Assembly: GCA_965120415.1 (NCBI GenBank)
Contig: CBCPNA010000073.1
Span: 1-34,651 of the forward strand
Source: CBCPNA01 sp965120415
Lineage (GTDB): Bacteria > Bacillota > Clostridia > Lachnospirales > CAG-274
Reading direction: 5' to 3'
Length of the DNA: 34,651 nucleotides
The notes under the pieces were generated by a model. It made no database searches and was not told the DNA's origin. It was given only the letters and a program-made list of their open reading frames with translations. Of this stretch, positions 8,001-15,008 are shown piece by piece. Each line of letters begins with the position of its first letter. The first letter of the stretch is position 1. A program made the translations under genes and the position numbers.

Positions 8001-8319
8001 CTAAAATAGCAGAAAATGTTATGATAGATACAACAAATTTAAAAATATTAATTTTTTTATCTTTTGAAATGAATATAAATACACAAAAACATATAGAAAT
8101 TAAAGGCAAAATATAAGCGCCTATGCCTAAAAAGCCCTTTAAAAAAGCACTTATAAACCCTCCCAAGCTACCCCCTGCTTTAAAAAATACGCTAGCTATT
8201 AATATAACGCTAATGCATATCAAAACTATGCATGTAACCTCTAGCTTTAAAGCGCTAGGCACAGAGCGAAGCTTTTCAGTTTTTGGGTTATTCTTCTTTT
8301 TTTTAGTTTGTTTTGCCAT
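5017..8319 (-). CDS. ftsK: DNA translocase FtsK/SpoIIIE
   Basis: 1100 aa, longer than the usual 750-850 aa of Firmicute FtsK/SpoIIIE because of its linker. This hexameric ATPase pumps chromosomal DNA through the division or sporulation septum. Layout: four membrane helices (about 25-50, 55-85, 90-112, 145-180); a low-complexity Asn/Glu/Asp/Lys/Tyr linker (about 195-635) containing tandem repeats; motor alpha/beta domains with Walker A GSTGSGKS (775-782) and Walker B IIIDELADL (Asp882-Glu883); and a C-terminal winged-helix gamma domain (about 1035-1090, RIGYNRAARIMEELE) for recognising chromosome-orienting DNA sequences. RBS GAGAGG precedes the ATG. It starts 24 nt after the CDF transporter gene and is followed after 23 nt by the lipoprotein gene. 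Whether it is the vegetative or the sporulation paralogue cannot be told from sequence. Confidence 0.95.
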   Translation of the reverse strand: MAKQTKKKKNNPKTEKLRSVPSALKLEVTCIVLICISVILIASVFFKAGGSLGGFISAFLKGFLGIGAYILPLISICFCVFIFISKDKKINIFKFVVSIITFSAILALFHILSKDESISFSSYIQYLVNEYQTATFFDGGVLGAIFGDILLTTLGSFTAVLLLIVIIIACFILLAEKSFIDATKAFFKKLSTYFYFEYKAQNQNSDYDKSQEDEDEEELYIENEQEEYSNFEEDNKISLFEILKLKLLDTLKEDTNAKNNKMQIREDANAKNNKIEIKEDDNTKNNKIEIKDDIIFDGKDKYVKIPNPTFLNMNNMHTNNENYDIELAINEIKNFESKHTENYKKIESIEFNKPRRPPIDFDYEDGLNTKKDYIPFNYKYNKIKNNLSNSNVYNTNNNTKYTEGYNTNTDIEYIEEHDINNNTEYEEEHDINNNTDIEEHDINNDTKHEVEHNTNNNTRYTSNNIKILKKQDFTRYNLGQTVYSIDFDIPSRKEIEDLFAIPPEEILPENIDLEYLDRLEDFYNFEENASLEHNIEHKLEYNHEYNQDHKQDYKDYKQEYNQAHNQNINLNKTENKVYKPASNIQNNNKDNELLNNATDPIIIRPEKEKILNESIIKQEKEYQFPKLSFLNKNLNKNNFQNDLELKENSKILVKTLKSFNVNSQVINISKGPSVTRYELSIEDGIKVSKILGLSDNLALSLAANSIRIEAPIPGKSAVGIEIPNKEITSVYLSEVICSEKFQKFPSKLSFGIGKDITGNVIVTDIAKMPHILIAGSTGSGKSVCVNTLITSIIYKASPKEVKLMMIDPKVVELSVYNGIPHLLTPVVTEPEKAAGVLNWAVSEMMERYNLFAQTKTRNLEGYNLLKIENNEPKLPQIVIIIDELADLMMVAAKEVEASICRLAQLARAAGIHLIIATQRPSVDVITGLIKANIPSRIAFAVSSGTDSRTIIDSVGAEKLLGKGDMLFKAVDMNKPLRIQGAFISDKEVETIVNFIKETNPADYDENIINKIEKASKFDNSSNGEGSDELTEDIIGFLVNKGKASTSLIQRQFRIGYNRAARIMEELEDRGIISSENGSKQREVLMDKYQYEEYLNRNKNY
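6941..7141 (-). repeat. Imperfect tandem repeats in the ftsK linker (Asn-rich)
   Basis: Several imperfect units of about 36-45 bp encode variants of EEHDINNNT (residues about 394-460). Spurious open frames appear on the opposite strand because of this low complexity. Confidence 0.75.
7447..7563 (-). repeat. Three 39-bp tandem repeats in the ftsK linker
   Basis: Three direct units of 39 bp encode residues 253-291 as 13-aa repeats: EDTNAKNNKMQIR, EDANAKNNKIEIK, EDDNTKNNKIEIK. The unit length is a multiple of three, so copy-number changes would keep the frame. Confidence 0.9.
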
Positions 8320-8343
8320 CCAAAAACCTCTCTTTTGTTAAAA

Positions 8344-9519
8344 TTATTTGCCAATAAAACTTTGTTCAATATTTATTATACAATTATATTTTTTATCTAA
8401 ATTTGATATATTTTGCTTAATTTTTATTAAAAGTTCTTTTTGTGAATTTTTAGGAAAATCAAAAGGTAAGACTAAATCAAATATAAAGTTTGTATAGTTT
8501 TCAGAATCTACAAGGCGATGGTCATGAGATTGTATGTTGTAATCATAGCTTGAAAATATGCCTTTTAAAATATCTATAAGAGCTTTAAGGCGTTTGTCGT
8601 TTATATCTATAGGGTCTATATGAACTGTTAAAAAAATGGATAAGTCATTTTTAACTTTATTTTCTATTTTGTCTGCTATTTCATGCGCTGTGTTTAAATC
8701 AAGGCTTGAAGAAACTTCAGCGTGAAGAGATGCCATATTTGTATTAATACCGTAATTATGCACAATTATATCATGCACACCCAAAACTTCTTTAAAGCTT
8801 AAAGCAATATTTTTTAATTTTTGGGCAAGTGCACCATCTACAGCTTCTCCTAATATAGGGGACAATGTTTCTTTTGCTAATAAATATCCAGAATATAATA
8901 AAAATAAAGATAAAATAATACCTAAATAACTATCTAAATTTAACCCAAAAAACTTGAACAAAAGAAGGGATATAACCGTTACAAATGTTATTAGCATATC
9001 GTTTTTACAGTCGATAGCAGCAGCAAAAAGTGCTTTAGAATTTACAATTTTGCTTAATTTTTTATTAAAAAGGTATAGCCATAATTTGATTAAAATAGTT
9101 ATTAATAATATAGTTATTGTTAAAATGCTAAAATAAAGGGGGCTTGGGTTAAAAATTTTATAGATAGTCGATTTTAAAAATTCTATGCCTGCTAATAATA
9201 TGATGAAAGCAATAATAAGCCCTGTAACATATTCTATCCTACCATGACCAAAAGGATGGGCTTTATCTGGGGGCTTTAAGGCAAGCTTAAACCCTATTAA
9301 AGATATAATAGAAGATAAAAAATCAGAAAGGTTGTTAAAAGCATCAATAATTATTACGATACTATTAGAAAAAAGCCCAAAAGCAAACTTTATTAAAAAA
9401 AGAAATGTATTTGTAAATATACCAACAAAGCTAGCAAGCATACCATAATGCTTTCTTACATTTTGATTTTTTATATTTTTATAATCTTTAATAAAAATTT
9501 TGATTAATAAGCTTGTCAT
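8344..9519 (-). CDS. Cation diffusion facilitator (metal efflux), possibly manganese type
   Basis: 391 aa. CDF transporters export divalent metal ions by proton antiport as dimers. Six membrane helices span about residues 28-215 and a cytoplasmic metal-binding domain follows (about 225-300, with HAEVSS and TVHIDP), plus an extra C-terminal extension of about 90 residues. The metal site is seen as DAFNNLSD in helix 2 (residues 59-66) and DCKND in helix 5 (Asp170/Asp174); an NxxxD plus DxxxD combination is associated with Mn2+-type CDFs, whereas zinc types usually carry His, so manganese export is a reasonable guess. HPFGHGRIEY is the conserved loop between helices 2 and 3. Start 9519 is preferred because GGGGTG lies just upstream; an in-frame ATG at 9531 overlaps that RBS. 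First gene of the operon with ftsK. Confidence 0.88.
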   Translation of the reverse strand: MTSLLIKIFIKDYKNIKNQNVRKHYGMLASFVGIFTNTFLFLIKFAFGLFSNSIVIIIDAFNNLSDFLSSIISLIGFKLALKPPDKAHPFGHGRIEYVTGLIIAFIILLAGIEFLKSTIYKIFNPSPLYFSILTITILLITILIKLWLYLFNKKLSKIVNSKALFAAAIDCKNDMLITFVTVISLLLFKFFGLNLDSYLGIILSLFLLYSGYLLAKETLSPILGEAVDGALAQKLKNIALSFKEVLGVHDIIVHNYGINTNMASLHAEVSSSLDLNTAHEIADKIENKVKNDLSIFLTVHIDPIDINDKRLKALIDILKGIFSSYDYNIQSHDHRLVDSENYTNFIFDLVLPFDFPKNSQKELLIKIKQNISNLDKKYNCIINIEQSFIGK

Positions 9520-9572
9520 AAAACACCCCATAAAAAGCCAAAAAATAGCATAAAATTAAACAATTATAATAA

Positions 9573-9601
9573 AGTATATCATATTATTTTATTATATACA
9601 A
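9573..9601 (-). promoter_or_regulatory. Promoter of the CDF-ftsK-lipoprotein operon
   Basis: Minus strand TTGTAT (9596-9601), 17-nt spacer, TATACT (9573-9578), giving a leader of about 45 nt before the CDF start. The only promoter-like element seen before ftsK. Confidence 0.6.
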
Positions 9602-9702
9602 GAAATATTGCAAATTAATTTAACTAACTTTAAGATTATACCACAAAAACTATGCACAAGTCTATAACTAATATAAATATTTACAAAAATTTAAAATTTT
9701 TA

Positions 9703-9731
9703 TTGAAATTATAAAAGATAGCAATTAAAAT
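9703..9731 (+). promoter_or_regulatory. Promoter of pdxST
   Basis: TTGAAA (9703-9708), 17-nt spacer, TAAAAT (9726-9731), about 30 nt before the pdxS start codon. No riboswitch-like structure or clear PdxR-type direct repeat was seen in the short leader. Confidence 0.6.
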
Positions 9732-9767
9732 ATAAGTAATAAAATTTATTTTTAAGGAGCTAATTTT

Positions 9768-10637
9768 ATGGATAGATATAAATTAAACTGTGAGCTTGCC
9801 CAAATGCTAAAAGGTGGAGTTATAATGGATGTTACAACAAAAGAACAAGCTAAAATAGCAGAGCAAGCCGGAGCATGTGCTGTTATGGCTTTAGAAAAGA
9901 TACCAGCAGATATTAGAGCGTGTGGTGGGGTTGCTAGAATGAGTGATCCAAAAATGATTAAAGAAATACAAAAAGCTGTTACTATACCAGTTATGGCAAA
10001 AGTTAGGATAGGACATTTTGTAGAGGCATCTATTTTAGAGGCTATAGAAATAGACTACATAGATGAAAGCGAAGTTTTAACTCCTGCTGATGATATATAT
10101 CATATAGATAAGTCTAAATTTAAAGTACCTTTTGTTTGTGGAGCTAAAAATTTAGGTGAGGCTTTAAGGCGTATTTCTGAAGGTGCATCCATGATTAGGA
10201 CAAAAGGAGAACCAGGCACTGGCGATATTGTGCAAGCGGTTAGGCATATGCGGCTTATAAGCTCTGAAATAAGACGTATCCAGTCTTTAAGAGAAGATGA
10301 GCTTGCATCTAACGCTAAAGATTTAGGGGTTAGCATAGAGCTTTTATCTTACGTTAAAGAAAAGGGCAAATTGCCTGTAGTTAATTTTGCAGCTGGTGGT
10401 ATAGCAACTCCAGCAGACGCATCTTTAATGATGAACCTTGGTGCTGAAGGTGTTTTTGTTGGCTCTGGCATATTTAAATCTGGCGACCCTATAAAAAGAG
10501 CTACTGCCATTGTTAAAGCAGTCACAAACTATAAAGACTATGATTTAATAGCAAAATTATCTGAAGATTTAGGAGAGGCTATGGTTGGTATTAATAAAGA
10601 TGAAATAGAGCTTTTAATGTCTGAAAGAGGTAAATAA
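9768..10637 (+). CDS. pdxS: Pyridoxal 5'-phosphate synthase lyase subunit PdxS
   Basis: 289 aa, the family's normal length. PdxS builds PLP directly from ribose 5-phosphate, glyceraldehyde 3-phosphate and ammonia delivered by PdxT (deoxyxylulose-5-phosphate-independent route). It is a (beta/alpha)8 barrel; the substrate-binding lysine is Lys78 in VMAKVRIGH, the phosphate-binding GEPGTGDIV loop lies near residue 150, and GGIATPADASLMMNLGAEGVFVGS forms the conserved C-terminal barrel part. RBS AAGGAG before the ATG. The stop codon abuts the pdxT start, so the two subunits are translated in tandem. Confidence 0.97.
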   Translation: MDRYKLNCELAQMLKGGVIMDVTTKEQAKIAEQAGACAVMALEKIPADIRACGGVARMSDPKMIKEIQKAVTIPVMAKVRIGHFVEASILEAIEIDYIDESEVLTPADDIYHIDKSKFKVPFVCGAKNLGEALRRISEGASMIRTKGEPGTGDIVQAVRHMRLISSEIRRIQSLREDELASNAKDLGVSIELLSYVKEKGKLPVVNFAAGGIATPADASLMMNLGAEGVFVGSGIFKSGDPIKRATAIVKAVTNYKDYDLIAKLSEDLGEAMVGINKDEIELLMSERGK

Positions 10638-11207
10638 ATGAAAGTTGGAGTTTTAGCTTTACAAGGGGCTTTTATAGAGCATATAAATATGCTAAATAGC
10701 CTTAATATACAAACGTTTGAAATAAGACAAAAAAAAGATATAGATAAATCTTTTGATGCACTTATTTTGCCTGGCGGAGAAAGTACAGCAATGGGAAAGC
10801 TTTTAGATGAGCTACAGCTTTTAACCCCTTTAAAGCACTTGATAGAAAACGATATGCCAACTTTTGGCACCTGTGCTGGGCTTATTTTGCTTGCAAAAGA
10901 TATTTCTAATTTTGAAAAAAGTTATTTTAAAACATTAAATGTATCAGTTAAAAGAAATGCTTATGGTAGGCAATTAGGCAGTTTTACTACTTTTCAAAAT
11001 TTTGATAATAAAAAAATAGAAATGCGTTTTATAAGAGCGCCTTATATAGAAAATGTGTATGATGGAGTAGATATTTTATCTATTGTAGATGGTAATATCG
11101 TTGCCGTTAGGCAAAAAAATCAACTTGCTACATCTTTTCACCCAGAGCTTACTAAAGATACTTTTGTCCATGAATATTTTATAAAAATGATTAAAAATAA
11201 AATATAA
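10638..11207 (+). CDS. pdxT: Pyridoxal 5'-phosphate synthase glutaminase subunit PdxT
   Basis: 189 aa. Class I glutamine amidotransferase that hydrolyses glutamine and channels ammonia to PdxS. Motifs: LPGGESTAMGKLL (44-56), nucleophile Cys79 in FGTCAGLILL, and the catalytic His167/Glu169 in FHPELTKD. The ATG follows the pdxS TAA with no gap; AGAGGT at the 3' end of pdxS is the RBS. Followed at once by a terminator whose 5' arm overlaps the stop codon. Confidence 0.96.
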   Translation: MKVGVLALQGAFIEHINMLNSLNIQTFEIRQKKDIDKSFDALILPGGESTAMGKLLDELQLLTPLKHLIENDMPTFGTCAGLILLAKDISNFEKSYFKTLNVSVKRNAYGRQLGSFTTFQNFDNKKIEMRFIRAPYIENVYDGVDILSIVDGNIVAVRQKNQLATSFHPELTKDTFVHEYFIKMIKNKI

Positions 11208-11233
11208 AACTCCCCAAAAAGGAGTTTTTATTT
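11206..11233. terminator. Terminator after pdxT, also usable on the minus strand
   Basis: AAAACTCC (11206-11213) and GGAGTTTT (11221-11228) form an 8-bp stem with a 7-nt loop, followed by T-rich sequence on the plus strand; the reverse strand also has a T-rich tail, so it may serve the kinase gene ending at 11320 as well. The 85 bases between it and 11320 hold nothing else. Confidence 0.85.
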
Positions 11234-11319
11234 TGCTTATAAGTTTTCCCACTTCTCCTTGCCTTATTTTACTTGCAAAAAACGGCTTTTCCAATATAAA
11301 AGAGTAGGCTTTATCCCCC

Positions 11320-12267
11320 CTAATTTCTTGTATGTGTATTAATAAAGTTATCTAATTCTTCTTGAGTTGGCAAAGCTTTATTATCTTGTTTTGATGTAAC
11401 CATAATAGCCCCTATAGCATTACCTCTTATAATAGCATCTTCATAGCTATTGCCCTCTAATAAACCGCTTAAAATGCCAGTTGCAAAGCCATCTCCAGCC
11501 CCAACAGTATCCACAATATTTGATACATTAAAGCCCGATATTTCCTTTTCTTCATCTAATGTTTTTAAATAAGCCCCTTTAGCACCATCTTTTATTATAA
11601 CAGCTTTTGAACCATTTTTTAAATAAAAATCTGCTATTTCTTCTTTTGTATCTTTTTTTGTTAAAATACGCCCTTCTTTAATACCAGGAAGTATTATGTC
11701 ACATCTGCTAGCTATATCATTTAAAACTCTTCGCATCTTATTTTGCCTTATCCATAATTTTGTACGTATATTAGGATCAAAAGTAATTAACATATTATGT
11801 TCTTTAGCTTTATCTATAGCATGATAAGTAGCATCTAAAGCAGTTTCAGAAAGTGCTGGCGTTATACCTGTTATATGCAATATTTTAGCATTTTTAAAAT
11901 CTGTATCTTCTATATCTTTATAATTTAGCTGGCTTGCGGCAGAATTTTTTCTAAAATAATGCACTTCTGGATCGCCATTTTTAACCTTCGTTTTAAAATA
12001 AAATCCTGTAGAATGATTACTCTCTCTTGATATATTGCTAAAAATGCCCTCTTTATCTATTATATCTTGTATATATGTGCCAAATATGTCATCTCCTAAT
12101 CTTGTTATATAGCCCACTTTATGTCCAAGCCTTGCAAGCCCTATACTAACATTAAGCTCTGCTCCTGCTATACCTTTTGAAAAATTTTTAATATCTGTAA
12201 AAGACCCCTCATTTTCTGCTATAAATACAATCATAGATTCTCCAAATGTAATTAAATCTGTATCCAT
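11320..12267 (-). CDS. PfkB-family sugar kinase, probably 2-dehydro-3-deoxygluconokinase
   Basis: 315 aa, ribokinase/PfkB fold. It would phosphorylate KDG (2-keto-3-deoxygluconate) or a similar sugar with ATP. Seen: N-terminal ITFGESM, GGAELNV-like GIAGAELNVSIGLARLG (substrate lid region), HYFRKNSAASQL, TFDPNIRTKLW (a pattern typical of KdgK), and the C-terminal PfkB signature DTVGAGDGFATG with catalytic Asp259. RBS AGGAGA before the ATG. It lies 19 nt after the GH2 gene and is co-transcribed with it. KDG is the kinase substrate of the uronate route, which would fit a beta-glucuronidase partner, but PfkB substrate specificity cannot be fixed from sequence. Confidence 0.85.
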   Translation of the reverse strand: MDTDLITFGESMIVFIAENEGSFTDIKNFSKGIAGAELNVSIGLARLGHKVGYITRLGDDIFGTYIQDIIDKEGIFSNISRESNHSTGFYFKTKVKNGDPEVHYFRKNSAASQLNYKDIEDTDFKNAKILHITGITPALSETALDATYHAIDKAKEHNMLITFDPNIRTKLWIRQNKMRRVLNDIASRCDIILPGIKEGRILTKKDTKEEIADFYLKNGSKAVIIKDGAKGAYLKTLDEEKEISGFNVSNIVDTVGAGDGFATGILSGLLEGNSYEDAIIRGNAIGAIMVTSKQDNKALPTQEELDNFINTHTRN

Positions 12268-12286
12268 CTAAAATTTCTCCTAAAAA

Positions 12287-14524
12287 TTAAAATATTTTAA
12301 TTTCATTTAATTTTGCATTAAACTCTAGCAATTGTTCTTTTGTTACCTTTTCTCCATTTGATGGAAGTATGTTTACGGCTCTAATAATAGAAAAGCCATT
12401 TATATTATTTAAAAGACTTTCCATTTCAGAAAAATCCTTTTTTTCTCCTGTACCTGATATGAAAGGAGCTATAAAGTCTGCAAGCAAACTAGCTGCTTCT
12501 TTTGATTTCATAATATGTGATATTTTACTATTAAGAGAATAATAGCCCTCTTTTGTTGTTATATCAAACCAATTTAATATTGCTCCTTGTTCTTTTAGCC
12601 TGTATTCTTCATTAAATGTACCTACTTTACGTATAAAGCTTTTGTCCATACAGTCACCTGCTAAAGCTAGCAAATGTGTTTCTAATTTATTAGGCACTTC
12701 ATAGTAAAAAAAGTGTTCTTTAGAAGTTTGTTTACCAAGGCTTTTACCGTTAGCAAATAGCTCCACTTCTGGAAGATTAGAATATACAGTAACTTTTGTA
12801 ACCTCTTCTACCCTATCTACATATCTTTTACCACAAATATGGACAAAAGGCTCATCAGATAACCAAGCTTTATAAGCATAAAAAGAATCTTTTTTGTATT
12901 TACGATCAAAAGTTACAAGCCCTTTATGATTTTGTCCATTTTCTCCTCCTTCATTGCGTGAATCCGCACCAAAATCAAACATATTCCATACATATGTTGC
13001 CCATAAATACTTTCTTTTAAATAATTGCTTTATTAATTCTTCGTGATAATATGCTTGATATTCTTCTGTATAATCGCCTGCTTCGGGGCTTGAAGTATGC
13101 CAATTTAGCGCTTCACAGCCGTATTCGCTACAACCTATAGGTATGTTAGGGTACTTTGCATGAAAGTTATCAAACCATGTACCATTTTGAGAAACATCGC
13201 CACTATACCAACCAAAATAATGGTTGTAAGCTATTGTATCCGGAATTTTTATATAAGGGTCGTCAATACTACACATAGAAACACAAGCTATAGTAGTCTT
13301 ACGTGTTTTGTCCATTTCATGAGCTAAATTGTTTAATATAACATGATTTTCTCTTAAATCTTCAGTAGAAGTATTAATACTCATAGTAATTTCATTAGAT
13401 ATACCCCATACAACAATAGATGGATGGTTATAATTTTGTGCTATTAATTCTTTCATTTGAGAAATAGTATTTTCTCTTCCTTCTTTCATATGTGTAGAAA
13501 TATAAGGTATTTCTGCCCATACAATAATACCACGCTCATCGCATAAATCATAAAAAGCTTGGTCATGTTGATAATGAGCAAGGCGTATAGTATTAGCCCC
13601 TATTTCACATATAATATCCATATCTTCTATATGATGCTCTAAAAGGAGAGCATTACCTATACCCCACCTATCCTGATGTCTTGATACCCCTCTTAAAGGA
13701 TATTCTTCTCCGTTTAATATAAAGCCGTTTTCTGGGTGTATTTCAAAAGTGCGACAACCAAATTTTGTGCTTATATTATCTAGTATTTCTTCATTTTGTT
13801 TTAAATATACTTCTATTGTGTATAGATAAGGATCTTTTTTACCATGCCATAGATGGACATTTTCTATATTAAAATAAACTTTTGTTTCTGATGCTTTTGC
13901 CAGCTTTTCTTCTATTAATGTTCCTTTTGCATTTTTTAATATATATGTTAAAGCTTGATTTTCTTTAACATTTTTTGTAAACACTTCTACACATACATTA
14001 GCATTTTCGCCTTCTATTTGTGGGGTAACTTTAAGCCCTGGCGCACCATAATATTCTAAATCAAAATGCGAACTAGCAGTGCATATAATATTTACACTGC
14101 GATAAATACCTCCATAAAATGTAAAATCTGCATGTTGTGGATAAACTGTATTGTTTCTAGCGTTATCAACTTCTACAACAATTAGATTTTTTTCTTTTAA
14201 TTCATCTGTAATATTTACTTTCCATGTAGAATATCCCCCATCATGGCTTGCTAACTGTTTACCATTTACATACAAAATAGCAGAAGAATTTACGCCTAAA
14301 AATTCCAAAAAATATTGCTCTGCTTTTGGTAAGCTATTCTTTTCTAGCTCTTTGGCATAATAAGCCTTACCTCTGTATAAATCGTTTCCTCCATCTTGCC
14401 CATCTATATCGTTCCATGTGTGGGGCAAATTAACTATGTACCACTTTTCTGGCATAGATATTGGCGGCTTAGTTGGCTCTTTTGAAAAAGACCATTTTGT
14501 ATTAAAATTATAAATTTTTCTCAT
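12287..14524 (-). CDS. Glycoside hydrolase family 2 (beta-galactosidase or beta-glucuronidase)
   Basis: 745 aa. No signal peptide, so cytoplasmic. GH2 layout: N-terminal jelly-roll sugar-binding domain (about 1-165, NLPHTWND and LYVNGKQLASHDGGYS), immunoglobulin-like domain (about 170-265), then the TIM barrel (about 270-570) beginning GFILNGEEYPLRGVSRHQD. The acid/base is Glu378 in WGISNE and the nucleophile Glu467 in GCSEYG. YVWNMFDFGADSRNEGG resembles the beta-galactosidase branch; the NHKG motif nearby (compare NxKG of beta-glucuronidases) together with the adjacent KdgK-like kinase leaves beta-glucuronidase open. A C-terminal extension of about 160 residues has an Ig-like part (VTVYSNLPEVELFANG) and an all-helical end I do not recognise. 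RBS GGAGG before the ATG. Confidence 0.88.
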   Translation of the reverse strand: MRKIYNFNTKWSFSKEPTKPPISMPEKWYIVNLPHTWNDIDGQDGGNDLYRGKAYYAKELEKNSLPKAEQYFLEFLGVNSSAILYVNGKQLASHDGGYSTWKVNITDELKEKNLIVVEVDNARNNTVYPQHADFTFYGGIYRSVNIICTASSHFDLEYYGAPGLKVTPQIEGENANVCVEVFTKNVKENQALTYILKNAKGTLIEEKLAKASETKVYFNIENVHLWHGKKDPYLYTIEVYLKQNEEILDNISTKFGCRTFEIHPENGFILNGEEYPLRGVSRHQDRWGIGNALLLEHHIEDMDIICEIGANTIRLAHYQHDQAFYDLCDERGIIVWAEIPYISTHMKEGRENTISQMKELIAQNYNHPSIVVWGISNEITMSINTSTEDLRENHVILNNLAHEMDKTRKTTIACVSMCSIDDPYIKIPDTIAYNHYFGWYSGDVSQNGTWFDNFHAKYPNIPIGCSEYGCEALNWHTSSPEAGDYTEEYQAYYHEELIKQLFKRKYLWATYVWNMFDFGADSRNEGGENGQNHKGLVTFDRKYKKDSFYAYKAWLSDEPFVHICGKRYVDRVEEVTKVTVYSNLPEVELFANGKSLGKQTSKEHFFYYEVPNKLETHLLALAGDCMDKSFIRKVGTFNEEYRLKEQGAILNWFDITTKEGYYSLNSKISHIMKSKEAASLLADFIAPFISGTGEKKDFSEMESLLNNINGFSIIRAVNILPSNGEKVTKEQLLEFNAKLNEIKIF

Positions 14525-14766
14525 AATATAACCCTCCTAAAATTTATAATTTATTATGTATTAATATGGCTAAATCCTAAGGTGCTCGATTAGCTGTATA
14601 TAAATAAAATATCGCAATAAAACTTTTAAAATATTATTTTTAACAAATAAAAAACATTGTAGTGCATAGTTTAATCAAAACTTTTTATATTTCTATATTT
14701 ATAATAAAGCAATAAAAATAATTTATTAAAAATACCACTATATTTATATTTTATAACTTTGTTTTA

Positions 14767-14810
14767 ATTTTAACATGCAAAAAATATTTATTCAAGTACA
14801 ATTTTTATAC
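14767..14810 (-). promoter_or_regulatory. Promoter-like repeat, copy 2; likely promoter of the GH2-kinase operon
   Basis: Minus strand TTGAAT (14790-14795), 17-nt spacer, TAAAAT (14767-14772). It is a near copy of 3733-3775. It would leave a 240-nt leader before the GH2 start (14525-14765); that leader is AT-rich, with only a weak inverted repeat (GCTAATC / GATTTAGC near 14570-14595) and no recognised riboswitch. Confidence 0.5.
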
Positions 14811-14846
14811 ATATATTATACATATATATTATAGATATTGTATTTC

Positions 14847-14966
14847 TTAAAACAATCTAATTATAAGTGTATTTTCGGCTAGAAGGCATGACTTTTATCA
14901 TTAATCTTAGTCAATGCTACTACATATTTTTACCTCTTTTATATTTATATCAAATTTTTTATCTTC
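14847..14966 (-). pseudogene. Decayed 3' end of a second formate-THF ligase gene
   Basis: Read on the minus strand this stretch aligns with the last part of the intact fhs. KKFDINIKEVKIC matches EFDINVKEVKIC of Fhs, and at DNA level 35 of 39 bases agree between about 14924-14962 and 15116-15154. The similarity continues, with deletions, through the TAGC-TTGAC and AATGA stretches and AGAAGGCA to a matching end (ENTLIIRLF-stop against ENI...AIKGLF-stop). In-frame stops and deletions make it non-functional. It lies just beyond the fhs terminator in the same orientation, which suggests a former tandem duplication. Confidence 0.75.
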
Positions 14967-14969
14967 TCA

Positions 14970-15008
14970 TAATAAATTAAAAAGGGTTGTCATTAAAACA
15001 ACCCTTTT
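14970..15008 (-). terminator. Terminator of the purine operon
   Basis: On the minus strand AAAAGGGTTGT (15008-14998) pairs with ACAACCCTTTT (14990-14980) around a 7-nt loop, then TTAATTTATT follows. The 5' arm encodes the last codons of fhs and the stop lies in the stem-loop. Confidence 0.88.

Noticed and set aside
14560..14600. Inverted repeat GCTAATC / GATTTAGC in the GH2 leader
   Set aside because: Only seven pairs with a bulge in AT-rich DNA; not enough to call an operator.
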